Source of the DNA: Spirochaetaceae bacterium
GTDB taxonomy: Bacteria > Spirochaetota > Spirochaetia > Treponematales > Treponemataceae
DNA length: 64,000 nucleotides
Reading direction: 5' to 3'
Assembly (NCBI GenBank): GCA_017622135.1
Contig: JAGARR010000015.1
Coordinates: forward strand, 1 to 64,000
The notes under the pieces are model-generated. The model worked only from the letters and a program-made list of their open reading frames with translations, did not search any database and was not told the DNA's origin. Positions 8,662 through 17,259 of the stretch are shown here, piece after piece. A program made the translations under genes and the position numbers. Numbering within the stretch: the first letter of the stretch is position 1; every line of letters begins with the position of its first letter.

Positions 8662-8949
8662 TTAACCCTTGCGGAACTGGATGCCCTTGCCGCCCTGTGG
8701 GTGCTCCCACTTCTTGACGACCTTGCCACCACTTACGACACGGCAGGTACCACACTCCAGGCAACCTTCGTGGTTGAACTTGATGGTGACGCCATCATCA
8801 TCCAGGCGATACAGATGTGCAGGACAGGCCAGCACAACCTTGCGAACTTCTTCCTTATTGGGATGCTGCTTGTCCACATCAATGTGGCTCCAGCTCATAT
8901 CTGCGTTAAACTTGTTGACTCCCAACTTATCATCAATTGACATTGCCAT
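8662..8949 (-). CDS. fixX: ferredoxin-like protein FixX
   Basis: A 95-residue ferredoxin-like protein with ACPAHLY and HEGCLECGTC, the FixX cysteine pattern for one Fe-S cluster. FixX is the iron-sulfur subunit that works with FixC in ETF:quinone oxidoreductase. Its ATG overlaps the fixC stop (TAATG), showing translational coupling. Confidence 0.93.
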   Translation of the reverse strand: MAMSIDDKLGVNKFNADMSWSHIDVDKQHPNKEEVRKVVLACPAHLYRLDDDGVTIKFNHEGCLECGTCRVVSGGKVVKKWEHPQGGKGIQFRKG

Positions 8950-10232
8950 TACATTGCCCCCATTGCGCTCATTCCATCTTTGAGAAGGTTCATCAAACCT
9001 ACATCCTTAACTGCTGCCATAGCCTTCTTCTTGAACTTAACAGGCTCCTGTCCGTACATGATGAACAGGTCGCTCATAATCTTATCTGCAAGGGCAGGAT
9101 ACTGGGTGAAGATGCGGTGGTTCTCGATGAACTTGGGCATCTTGCGGAAGTGCATCATGTCCTTCATGATGAAGCTATTGTCCAGGGCTGTCTTGTACTG
9201 GGACAGGGTCTTGGCGCTGTAGTCTCCAGCCTCCTTTGCCTTGATGATAGTCTCGGCTGCCAAGCGTCCAGACTCAATACAGAGGTCCATACCGCGGATG
9301 GTGAATCCAAGGTTCATAACGAATGCAGCAGCATCACCAGCCACCAGTACATTGTCACGATACAGGGTAGGAATCATGTCGTAGCCACCCTCGGTAACCA
9401 GGTGAGCAGCATACTCAACCAGCTCTCCGTCCTTGATGAGGGGCTGTACAACAGGATGGTTCTTCAGGCGCTCAACCATGTCGCGAGGAGCAATGTCGTT
9501 GCGTCCAATCTCTGCAATGGTTGTTACGATACCGACAGAGAGGCTGTCCTGGTTCGTATAGAGGAAGCCACCACCAATGCTACCACCAGTGGTATCTCCA
9601 GCAAAGAGCCAAGCCACACCGTCACCATCGGCAACACCAAAGCGCTCGTTGATCTTCTGCTTGCCAATCTTGATGACTTCCTTGACACCAACAGCAACCT
9701 GAGAGGGATCCAGCTCCTTCTTCATGCCCAGCTGCTGAGCAAGCAAGGAGTTTACACCGTCTGCCAGAAGCACTACGTCAGCGGTCATCTCATCACCACC
9801 GGCAATTACTCCACAGACCTTTCCGTCCTTGACGAGAACCTCATCAACACGGATACCAGTTACATACTCGGCACCAGCCTCTTCAGCCTTGCCAGCCAAC
9901 CAGGGGTCAAACTCGGCACGGAGAACGGCATAAGTAGCCTTGCCCTGCTCTCCAAGCTTGTCTGCAGCATACTCGAAGGTTGTAGCAGAGTCTGAAGTGA
10001 GAAGGGAGATCTTCTCCTTTACAATGCGGCGACCCAATGGGGCTTCCTTTGCAAAGTCAGGGAAAATCCTCTCCAGACTGTGGCTGTACATACGTCCACC
10101 AGTGACGTTCTTTCCGCCTATGGTCTCGCTTCGTTCGATGACCAGAACACCCAGTCCAGCCTTTGCCAGCAGATATGCTGCTGTGTTTCCTGCAAGGCCG
10201 GCACCAACCACGATTACGTCAAAATCGCTCAT
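8949..10232 (-). CDS. fixC: FixC, ETF:quinone oxidoreductase flavoprotein
   Basis: A 427-residue FAD protein starting with a Rossmann motif (VVGAGLAGNTAAYLLAKAG) and with the geranylgeranyl-reductase/FixC fold, including VAGDAAAFVMN near residue 300. With FixX it takes electrons from ETF and delivers them to the quinone pool at the membrane. etfBA lies convergently 2.4 kb away, so a full FixABCX set is present, split over two operons. menA follows fixX, which fits quinone as acceptor. Confidence 0.93.
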   Translation of the reverse strand: MSDFDVIVVGAGLAGNTAAYLLAKAGLGVLVIERSETIGGKNVTGGRMYSHSLERIFPDFAKEAPLGRRIVKEKISLLTSDSATTFEYAADKLGEQGKATYAVLRAEFDPWLAGKAEEAGAEYVTGIRVDEVLVKDGKVCGVIAGGDEMTADVVLLADGVNSLLAQQLGMKKELDPSQVAVGVKEVIKIGKQKINERFGVADGDGVAWLFAGDTTGGSIGGGFLYTNQDSLSVGIVTTIAEIGRNDIAPRDMVERLKNHPVVQPLIKDGELVEYAAHLVTEGGYDMIPTLYRDNVLVAGDAAAFVMNLGFTIRGMDLCIESGRLAAETIIKAKEAGDYSAKTLSQYKTALDNSFIMKDMMHFRKMPKFIENHRIFTQYPALADKIMSDLFIMYGQEPVKFKKKAMAAVKDVGLMNLLKDGMSAMGAM

Positions 10233-10251
10233 GATTCCATCCTTTGTGTGT

Positions 10252-10268
10252 TATTAGTATAGCTAATA
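10252..10268. promoter_or_regulatory. small inverted repeat upstream of fixC
   Basis: TATTAG-5-CTAATA lies in the 66-base gap between resC and fixC. On the minus strand it contains TATACT, so an internal promoter with an operator is possible. Confidence 0.3.
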
Positions 10269-10298
10269 CCACTAAATTAAATGAAAATCTACTTTCTA

Positions 10299-11117
10299 TC
10301 AATAGCTATGCAGGCCACCCATCAAAAAAGACACCCCAAGAAGTGTAAATAAGACGCAGGCAAATCCAGCTATCGACAAGTAGCAACCTTTATGACCCTT
10401 CCAGAAGGGCTTTGAATGCAAGTGCATATACACTGCATAGATAATCCAGGTAATCAGTGCCCAGGTTTCCTTGGGATCCCAACTCCACCAGGCACCCCAA
10501 GCCTCCTCGGCCCAGATGGATCCAGTGACAATCAGCAGCGTCAGGAAGATGAAACCTACCACCACCGCATCAAACATCAGCTTTTCAAGGAAACGTGCAC
10601 GCTCCGCCTTTTCCGCAGGAAGGTTCTCCAAGGGGATTTTCCGGGGAATGGTGATGACATAGAACAGGGCAATACCAAAGGCCACCGTGAAGGCACTGTA
10701 GGAAATGATGGCGGTCAAAACATGGATAACACGCCACCGGCTCTGGAGTGCAGGCATCAGCGGTGCTGCTGCACCAGAAAAACTGAAGCTTATTCCAAGT
10801 AAAACAGTTGCAACCACCAGGATAAAGACAGCAATAACCTGAATCTTTATCTTTACCAGCCAGAACACGGAGAATGCCAAGAGCACAAAGGAGAATACCA
10901 GAAGGAATTCATACACGCTGTTGACTGGAATCCTTCCTGACTGGACGGTTCGTACAATCAGCTCGACAAGCATCAAGGCTGCAGCACCAATAGACAGAAC
11001 GAGACTGCTGCCCTGTAGCCATTTTTTCTTGAGCCACAGGTTCAGGATTACCGCAGTGGTGGCCATAATTGCCAATGTAAAGGCAAAGTAGTCGATGTTA
11101 TCAGTTATCGTTATCAT
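10299..11117 (-). CDS. resC: cytochrome c biogenesis protein ResC/CcsA (haem-handling WWD protein)
   Basis: A 272-residue membrane protein with about eight hydrophobic segments and the tryptophan-rich haem-binding motif WGAWWSWDPKETWALITW near residue 208, diagnostic of CcmC/CcsA/ResC. With ResB it forms the system II haem export and cytochrome c synthase at the membrane. The next upstream gene is resB, and further up is a multihaem protein that would need this machinery. Confidence 0.93.
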   Translation of the reverse strand: MITITDNIDYFAFTLAIMATTAVILNLWLKKKWLQGSSLVLSIGAAALMLVELIVRTVQSGRIPVNSVYEFLLVFSFVLLAFSVFWLVKIKIQVIAVFILVVATVLLGISFSFSGAAAPLMPALQSRWRVIHVLTAIISYSAFTVAFGIALFYVITIPRKIPLENLPAEKAERARFLEKLMFDAVVVGFIFLTLLIVTGSIWAEEAWGAWWSWDPKETWALITWIIYAVYMHLHSKPFWKGHKGCYLSIAGFACVLFTLLGVSFLMGGLHSY

Positions 11118-11150
11118 ATAATCACTCCCCTAAAAATCACCAGTGGTGAA

Positions 11151-12206
11151 TTATGCGTCTGTCGTTTTGACGGCAGTTTTTTTTCCCGGCCGGATATACA
11201 TCATCAAAAGTCCGAGACAGATTAGCAGGAATCCACAAAAGATTATCGGAATTCCTGGGTCATACTTCATTTGAAGTCCACTATAGTAGCGATAGCCGTC
11301 AAATGTAATGCTCAGCGGCTCCTGAATGAGGCTTGTCTCTCCCTGTGCCAGAGTGTCGATGGCCACCGGGTCATCTCCTTCCTGCAGCACCCAGACAATG
11401 TGTGGATTGTCGGCACGATGGCTTCGTATCTGGGCAATGCCTTGCTCCTCATCGTAGTCTGGATAGAATGCAATGCCCAGGATGGTGTTTCCCTCCGGGC
11501 TTTCGTTCATCACAATCCAGTCCTCATCCTTGATTTTCAACTGGGTGCTGGCCTGACCTGTGCTCAATGTCACCAGGATTTCCCAGCCGAAGGACTGCTG
11601 CATGATGGAGACACCGTTGTATTTCACAGGGGAATTCACTTGGATTTCCATGGGGACAGGCTCCAGCTTTGGCTTGTGAACGGTAACGGCACTTTTGTAT
11701 TGCTTAGGCGAGATGTTGTCCTCGTAGTAATCTACAGAAAAATCATTGAGGGTGAGGGCAAAGCCTCCATCTTTCCCCGCAACAGTGACGGTCTCTCCCA
11801 CAGGAATCTCATAGTATATTTCGTGCTTTGAAACAAGGCTCAGAGCCACTCCAACCAAGAGAATGCAGAGTCCCAGGTGCAGAATGGGTGAACCCCAGAT
11901 TCCCACTGAGGCTCCGCTTTTTCTTGTCCGCTTGACGGCAATCTCAATGCGTCCGTAGGTGCAGACAAACAGGTTTATGGCAAAGGCAATGCCAAGGATA
12001 AAGAACAAGGGGGAGGAAAACACGTGGTCGAACCCCAAAAAGGTGATGATGGATTTTCCGATTGCCCCGAATTGACTGGTGTAGTGGCTGTCATCCAGTT
12101 TTTGGGGAATCACCGTGGCAATGACGCACAAGACGGCGATAATAGCCATGAGGATGATAGCCAGCCGAATGGAAGATAAAAAACGAATGATTCTGTTCTT
12201 GCTCAT
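11151..12206 (-). CDS. resB: cytochrome c biogenesis protein ResB/Ccs1
   Basis: About 351 residues from MSKNRIIRFLSSIRLA; the longer frame adds an unlikely Pro-rich leader. It has three N-terminal membrane segments, a large extracytoplasmic domain and a C-terminal membrane helix (IPIIFCGFLLICLGLLMMY), as in ResB. The partner of ResC in system II cytochrome c maturation. The gap to resC is 33 bases. Confidence 0.9.
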   Translation of the reverse strand: MSKNRIIRFLSSIRLAIILMAIIAVLCVIATVIPQKLDDSHYTSQFGAIGKSIITFLGFDHVFSSPLFFILGIAFAINLFVCTYGRIEIAVKRTRKSGASVGIWGSPILHLGLCILLVGVALSLVSKHEIYYEIPVGETVTVAGKDGGFALTLNDFSVDYYEDNISPKQYKSAVTVHKPKLEPVPMEIQVNSPVKYNGVSIMQQSFGWEILVTLSTGQASTQLKIKDEDWIVMNESPEGNTILGIAFYPDYDEEQGIAQIRSHRADNPHIVWVLQEGDDPVAIDTLAQGETSLIQEPLSITFDGYRYYSGLQMKYDPGIPIIFCGFLLICLGLLMMYIRPGKKTAVKTTDA

Positions 12207-12223
12207 ATTTCGTAATTGAAAAT

Positions 12224-12249
12224 GGGGCCAGCCAGGAACGACCGGCCCC
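12224..12249 (-). terminator. hairpin between the haem peroxidase and resB
   Basis: GGGGCC pairs with GGCCCC across 14 bases, followed on the minus strand by a short ATTTTC. A weak or partial terminator that would lower expression of resB and downstream genes relative to the peroxidase. Confidence 0.5.
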
Positions 12250-12281
12250 ATAATTTGCTTAACTCCTACAAGTTAATTATG

Positions 12282-13718
12282 TTAGCGCAGCTTGTTGCTG
12301 GGCACGTTCTTGTAGTCCAGGTACTCGTTCTCGCCGTTGAGCGTGTTCAGGAACAATACAATCTTCTCAACGGTCTCGTCGCTGGGATTTGCGGTAGGTG
12401 TGTTGAAGCGGAACATGGTCCGCACCGCATCCTCAAGAGTGACGTGGGTTCCATCGTGCATCCAGGGGCCGGTGAGGGCTACGTTGCGCAGGTTCGGCAC
12501 CTTGTACTTGTAGCGGTCGTCTTCCAGCCCGGTGAAGCCGAACAGTCCCTGGTCGTCACCATTCTGCTCGGTGCCACGCTCCTCAAAGTAGACGGCTGCA
12601 TCAAGCACAGTTCCCAGCCTCTCGAAGCTCTGGCCACCCATGCTGGCTCCAACGTGGCAGGTGGCACAGTAGTTCTTCTTGAACAGCTCGTATCCCTGGA
12701 TTTCCTCGGAGGTGAGGGCAGTCTTGTCTCCCAGCAGATACTTGTCGAAGGGGCTGTTGTTGGTGACCAGCAGGCGCTCGAATTCGGCGATGGCATCGGT
12801 GATGCTGTTCTGGGTAATTCCCTCCGCTCCATAGATGCTGGCGAAACGGGCCACCATGGTGCTGTCCTTGGAAAGTTCGGCGACAATGTCGTCAAAGCTC
12901 TCGTAGCCCATCTCGATCAGATTGACGGGAGGTCCGCCTGCCTGTCCCTGCAGGTCCGGCTCACGACCGTTCCAGAACTGCTGCACATTGAACACGGCGT
13001 TGTACACGGAGGGAGCGCTGATTCCACCCATCTGGCTGCCCACGCCACGGGCATGGGGTGAACTGTCCTGTCCCACATTGTCGAGTGCGTGGCAGGATGC
13101 GCAGGAAATGGTGCTGTCGATAGAAAGCCGTGTGTCATGGAACAGATCCAGTCCCAGCATGGCCTTCTGGTGGTTCACATTGAACATGGCGGGGTCAGGC
13201 AGCGGCATGACAGGCTCGCTGATGAATGCATCATTCATAGCCATGTTGTACTCGGCGGCAAAGGCTTCCACATGGGCTGTCCGCTTTTCCCTCACCCAGT
13301 CGTAGACAATCTGCTGCTCCTTGGCGTTCAGGTCGGCTCCCCAGTGCACGATGGTGTACTGGATGACGGGCATGTCATTGTTCAAGGTTGACTGCTCAAT
13401 CTTTGCGACATCGGCGATGTTCACGGGCTCGCCGTTGTTGATCTGGTTCACCACCTTCTCCAGGTCGATGGACCGATAGCCGTTGGTCATGTCCTTCTCG
13501 AACAATCCAGTGAATCCAGGCAGCTTCTGATACCAGAAGGCATCAGGGTCAGCGGCATGACATTGCAGACAGCCGTTGTTCTCGATTACCTGCACAAACT
13601 GGGCGTCAAGCTCGGTGGCGGTGATTCCACGGCCACTGAGCATGATGCCAGCGTACACAGCAACGAATGCTACCAGCGCGACAGGAATGATGATCAGAAT
13701 TTTCTTGTTTTTCATCAT
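12282..13718 (-). CDS. tri-haem cytochrome c peroxidase, YhjA-type quinol peroxidase
   Basis: About 478 residues with an N-terminal membrane anchor (residues 5-27) and three CXXCH haem motifs: NNGCLQCHAADP near 50, TISCASCHALDN near 205 and KNYCATCHVGAS near 345. The last two are the classical di-haem CcpA/MauG core; the extra N-terminal haem domain is the feature of E. coli YhjA (Ccp), which oxidises quinol and reduces hydrogen peroxide in the periplasm. GGAGG lies before two adjacent ATG codons (13718 or 13715). Genes for haem attachment and quinone synthesis follow on the same strand, which supports quinol as donor. Confidence 0.88.
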   Translation of the reverse strand: MMKNKKILIIIPVALVAFVAVYAGIMLSGRGITATELDAQFVQVIENNGCLQCHAADPDAFWYQKLPGFTGLFEKDMTNGYRSIDLEKVVNQINNGEPVNIADVAKIEQSTLNNDMPVIQYTIVHWGADLNAKEQQIVYDWVREKRTAHVEAFAAEYNMAMNDAFISEPVMPLPDPAMFNVNHQKAMLGLDLFHDTRLSIDSTISCASCHALDNVGQDSSPHARGVGSQMGGISAPSVYNAVFNVQQFWNGREPDLQGQAGGPPVNLIEMGYESFDDIVAELSKDSTMVARFASIYGAEGITQNSITDAIAEFERLLVTNNSPFDKYLLGDKTALTSEEIQGYELFKKNYCATCHVGASMGGQSFERLGTVLDAAVYFEERGTEQNGDDQGLFGFTGLEDDRYKYKVPNLRNVALTGPWMHDGTHVTLEDAVRTMFRFNTPTANPSDETVEKIVLFLNTLNGENEYLDYKNVPSNKLR

Positions 13719-13742
13719 TAGCTCCTCCAAAAAATATTTAAA

Positions 13743-13756
13743 ATGGGCAAGCCCAT
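13743..13756. promoter_or_regulatory. inverted repeat in the peroxidase leader
   Basis: ATGGGC-AA-GCCCAT lies 25 bases upstream of the peroxidase start, inside the predicted mRNA leader. A possible operator or RNA hairpin. Confidence 0.35.
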
Positions 13757-13816
13757 CTTGTGTGCGAATTCCGTAGGTACCCCACCCCAATCGTATTGTT
13801 AATTCTTTATGAAGCT

Positions 13817-13844
13817 ATTCTACTGCAAAATTGAAAGATGTCAA
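13817..13844 (-). promoter_or_regulatory. promoter of the peroxidase-res-fix-men run
   Basis: On the minus strand TTGACA, 16 bp, TAGAAT. It gives a leader of roughly 90 bases before the peroxidase gene. Confidence 0.65.
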
Positions 13845-13951
13845 TAATAATTTATATTCTGTAATCATTTCAATCTTATAATGTATCTTCAGCAATGCTT
13901 AAAGAAAATTATGGTGTTGAGATAGAGTCTGAAATGGTCGATAGTATAGGT

Positions 13952-16267
13952 ATGCGTAAAATCTTTTTTTTCACAATAGTTTCTATGGTGTTGTTCCTGT
14001 CCCCCTCCCTGTGGGGTCAAAGTGACCAGGGGCCATCTGGTGGTGCGGGCATGAGGAAACTGTACCAGCTGCCGGAGAATATGCCAAAGGCTGACGAGTC
14101 CCACCTCCTGCAAAATATCCTTGCGGGAACGGAAAGCGGCCTGTACAAAATCATTGGAAATGACACCCCTGAACCACTGTGGAACGAAAGCCGGGTAACC
14201 CAAATTGTGGAGACTGTGGTGGAGGGACGGCAGGTGTGGTTCTTTGTCACGGGCCATGGTCTTTTGCGTAGTACTGATTTGGAGACCTTCACCGTACTGG
14301 GGGCTGCTGAGGGGTTGCCTATGCTGACTCTGAAGGAATATGTGGACGGCCAGGTGCGTCTGGTGCAGCGGGCTAAGGAGATCAAGGATTTGGCTGTGCA
14401 CCCTCAAAACCATCAGATTCTGGTGGCCACCACTGACAATTCCGTGTATTTGACCCGTGATCAGGGGGCGTCCTGGAAGAATTTGGGCTTTAGTGCCAAA
14501 ACTGCCGGAGCCAAGGCTGTGGCAGTGGCAAATATGAGGATTCCTGGGAAAGTAAATGCCGATGGTAGTCCTGCAGAGGAGCTGACAGTTTTTCTTTCCC
14601 ATCCAATTTACGGGCTATCCTATATTCACCCGGATAGGTCAAACTCCAATTGGATTGATGTAACCAGCGGTTTTTCCATGATGCCTACTCAGGGCCAAAC
14701 AGACGAATTGGCAGATATTTTGCCTGTTGTGAGAATTGATGAAAAGGGATATCCCATAACTGAGGTTTATATTTCCCAGACCTTTATGCCCAACATCTTC
14801 CGTTTGGATTGGGAAGGAAAGAAGGCTGTTAAAATTTACGCTGGAAGTGAACCTGTAGATACTATCGATGGATTGGGGTGGACAGGCTCAAACTTAATTT
14901 ACACGAGTCCTGGGAAAATTTCCATGTTCAATGTTTCCTCTGGAAAAAACGTGGGTTCTCCCTCTGACTACTCATCCTGGGTGCAGGCCCTTGTCAAGGT
15001 TCCAGAGCCAGTGTACACGGCGTATATTCCAAAGAATCGTAGTGGATTTAGTACCAGCCTTGTATTGAATGAACTGTGGCTCTTGAAGCCCGAAAAGGTG
15101 TATGCCCCCTATGGTTCTGAGAAGTTGACCCAAATCAAGTCCTTGTATTTGCCTGCAAATCAGGGCAGGACAAGGTCTGGTCAGGATGAAATTATCAGTA
15201 CGCTGAAAGCAAACAATCTGAACAGCATTGTCATCGACATGAAGGATGACTACGGACTTTTGCGCTACGACACCCAGGATCCGCTGGTAAAGGAGAAGGG
15301 CTATGTTAGTCAGTATGCAGTGGATTTAGATCAGTTTGTAGAACGATTTAAAAGTGAGGGGATTTATCTCATTGCCCGAATAGTGGTGTTCAAGGACAAG
15401 CATTTGTCCCAATATAGTGGAGGCAAGTACGCTGTTTGGAATAACTCTACTAAAAGCCAGTGGATTGGTATCAAGGGTGAGCAGGAGATTACTGACGAGG
15501 AGGGCAATGTCACCGGTACGGAGACCCTGTACTACGACGAGCACTGGGTTGACCCCTACTGCCACGAGGTGTGGGAGTACAATGTGGCGGTGGCCCAGGA
15601 ACTTATCCGCCGTGGCTTTGACGAGATTCAGTTTGACTACATCCGTTTTCCTACTGATGGAACAAATCTATGGCGGGCAAGTTATCGGTGGCAGGACAAG
15701 GGCATGGATAAGGAGAGTGCTTTGATTTCCTTCCTGTCCTATGCTCGTGAAAACATTGAGGCTCCCATTGGAATCGACATCTACGGGGCAAATGGTTGGT
15801 ATCGCAGTGGTGCTCGTACTGGTCAGGATGTTGAATTGCTGTCTGAATACGTTGATGTGATTTGTCCCATGTTCTATCCCAGCCACTTTGAACAGCCATT
15901 TTTGGCGCATGCCCCAGCCGCAGAGCGACCTTATAGAATTTATTTCTATGGAACATATCGAAATTCCATTATTGCCCGTAACAAAACCGTCATTCGGCCC
16001 TGGGCTCAGGCATTTTATCTTGGAGTTTCCTATGACAAGAGATATTATGATGCGGACTATGTCCAACGACAGATTTTTGGGGTGAGAGATTCGGTCAACC
16101 ATGGATATATGTACTGGAACAACATTGGGCGGTATGATGACATCCGGCCTGATATATCAGATACAGAGGCATATCCATGGGACCTGGAAGAAGCTGATGT
16201 CAAGTATAGAAAACCAGCCCTTTCAAGTGGCAATGGTGCAGTCAATAAGGGAGTAAAAATACCCTGA
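13952..16267 (+). CDS. secreted DUF4015 putative glycoside hydrolase
   Basis: About 771 residues from MRKIFFFTIVSMVLFLSP, chosen because a signal peptide follows at once (cleavage near LWGQ). The N-terminal half (to about 390) has beta-propeller-like repeats with SxD/W patterns. The C-terminal half is DUF4015, a predicted TIM-barrel hydrolase: SIVIDMKDDYGLLRYD, LIARIVVFKD, FDEIQFDYIRFPTDG, IGIDIYG and DVICPMFYPSHF. The two acidic residues in the third motif are likely catalytic. Substrate unknown. A -10-like TATAAT at 13877 may drive it. The PAP2 and mnmE genes follow with overlaps. Confidence 0.8.
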   Translation: MRKIFFFTIVSMVLFLSPSLWGQSDQGPSGGAGMRKLYQLPENMPKADESHLLQNILAGTESGLYKIIGNDTPEPLWNESRVTQIVETVVEGRQVWFFVTGHGLLRSTDLETFTVLGAAEGLPMLTLKEYVDGQVRLVQRAKEIKDLAVHPQNHQILVATTDNSVYLTRDQGASWKNLGFSAKTAGAKAVAVANMRIPGKVNADGSPAEELTVFLSHPIYGLSYIHPDRSNSNWIDVTSGFSMMPTQGQTDELADILPVVRIDEKGYPITEVYISQTFMPNIFRLDWEGKKAVKIYAGSEPVDTIDGLGWTGSNLIYTSPGKISMFNVSSGKNVGSPSDYSSWVQALVKVPEPVYTAYIPKNRSGFSTSLVLNELWLLKPEKVYAPYGSEKLTQIKSLYLPANQGRTRSGQDEIISTLKANNLNSIVIDMKDDYGLLRYDTQDPLVKEKGYVSQYAVDLDQFVERFKSEGIYLIARIVVFKDKHLSQYSGGKYAVWNNSTKSQWIGIKGEQEITDEEGNVTGTETLYYDEHWVDPYCHEVWEYNVAVAQELIRRGFDEIQFDYIRFPTDGTNLWRASYRWQDKGMDKESALISFLSYARENIEAPIGIDIYGANGWYRSGARTGQDVELLSEYVDVICPMFYPSHFEQPFLAHAPAAERPYRIYFYGTYRNSIIARNKTVIRPWAQAFYLGVSYDKRYYDADYVQRQIFGVRDSVNHGYMYWNNIGRYDDIRPDISDTEAYPWDLEEADVKYRKPALSSGNGAVNKGVKIP

Positions 16268-17259
16268 TGAATATGGAAGTTCTGTATGACTGGGGATTGG
16301 AGATTATTGGTGCCGTTCAGCAGCTCCAGTCCCCATTTTTTACCGCCGTAATGGAATTTATTTCCTTTTTCAGTAATCCTGCCTTTTATTTTGCTCTGGT
16401 TCTTCTGCTGTATTGGTGTGTGGATAGCTATAATGGATTTAAGCTTGGTTTGGCTGTTATCTTTGCTGGTGCTCTCAATACCGCTATTAAAGAAGTATTG
16501 CAGGTTCCCCGTCCTTTTGTGCGAAATCCTTCAGTATTTATCATCGAGGAGTCCGGCTTTTCCACTCCCTCTGGTCATTCCCAAGGCTCTGCTACCTTTT
16601 ACCCCCTCTTTGCCCGCTATGTAATGGGAAAGAAAAGCTGCGGGGCTGATGGAAGCTGCCGCAACAAAAAATGCTCTCCCTGCCTTGTTTTCAAGCTATT
16701 GGTGGCAGTCTTTTTGCCCCTGCTGATTGGCTTTAGCCGCATCTACCTTGGGGTCCACTATCCTAGCGACGTGCTTTTGGGACTGAGCCTGGGATTTTTG
16801 ACCTCCGTGGGTTTGATTTTGTTTTGGAATCCTGTGGCAGCCCTGGTGAGCAGCTGGCGGCCTAGTTTGCAGGTGCTGTTGGCGGCCGTGGTGGTTTTTG
16901 CGTTAAATCGTTTTTCTGGAAGTCACACCTCCTTGAATGGAGCCCTGTTCGGCTTTTTGGTGGGACGGATTATGTGGACGAGGAGCGGCAGGTTTTGGGA
17001 TGCAGGGGGAACTTTTGCCCAGCGGCTGCTCCGCTTCCCCTTGGGCTTGCTGGTAACTGGTGCAAGCTTTCTGATATTTGAAGTGGTAAAAAATCTTGTG
17101 GGACAGCTGTCTCCTGCAATGGAGCTGGCCCTCCTTTTGAAATTCATTCAGTTTGCTGCCGCTGGCTTTGTGGTGGTGTACCTGTGTCCGTTGCTTTTTA
17201 TCCGATTTGGTATGGCATTTTCTGTAAACGAGCTGAAAGCCGAAGGAGCTGGACAATGA
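16267..17259 (+). CDS. PAP2-family membrane phosphatase
   Basis: A 330-residue membrane protein with the full three-part PAP2 signature: KEVLQVPRPF, PSGHSQGS and SRIYLGVHYPSD. These enzymes remove phosphate from lipid phosphates such as phosphatidate or undecaprenyl diphosphate at the outer face of the membrane. A cysteine/lysine-rich loop (about 118-138) interrupts the usual spacing between the second and third motifs. Its start overlaps the previous stop (TGATG) and its stop overlaps the mnmE start (ATGA). Confidence 0.88.
   Translation: MNMEVLYDWGLEIIGAVQQLQSPFFTAVMEFISFFSNPAFYFALVLLLYWCVDSYNGFKLGLAVIFAGALNTAIKEVLQVPRPFVRNPSVFIIEESGFSTPSGHSQGSATFYPLFARYVMGKKSCGADGSCRNKKCSPCLVFKLLVAVFLPLLIGFSRIYLGVHYPSDVLLGLSLGFLTSVGLILFWNPVAALVSSWRPSLQVLLAAVVVFALNRFSGSHTSLNGALFGFLVGRIMWTRSGRFWDAGGTFAQRLLRFPLGLLVTGASFLIFEVVKNLVGQLSPAMELALLLKFIQFAAAGFVVVYLCPLLFIRFGMAFSVNELKAEGAGQ

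Noticed and set aside
8937-9995. Long plus-strand open frame of 352 codons opposite fixC
   Set aside because: It mirrors the codon pattern of fixC, has no ribosome binding site and no recognisable domain; fixC on the other strand is certain.
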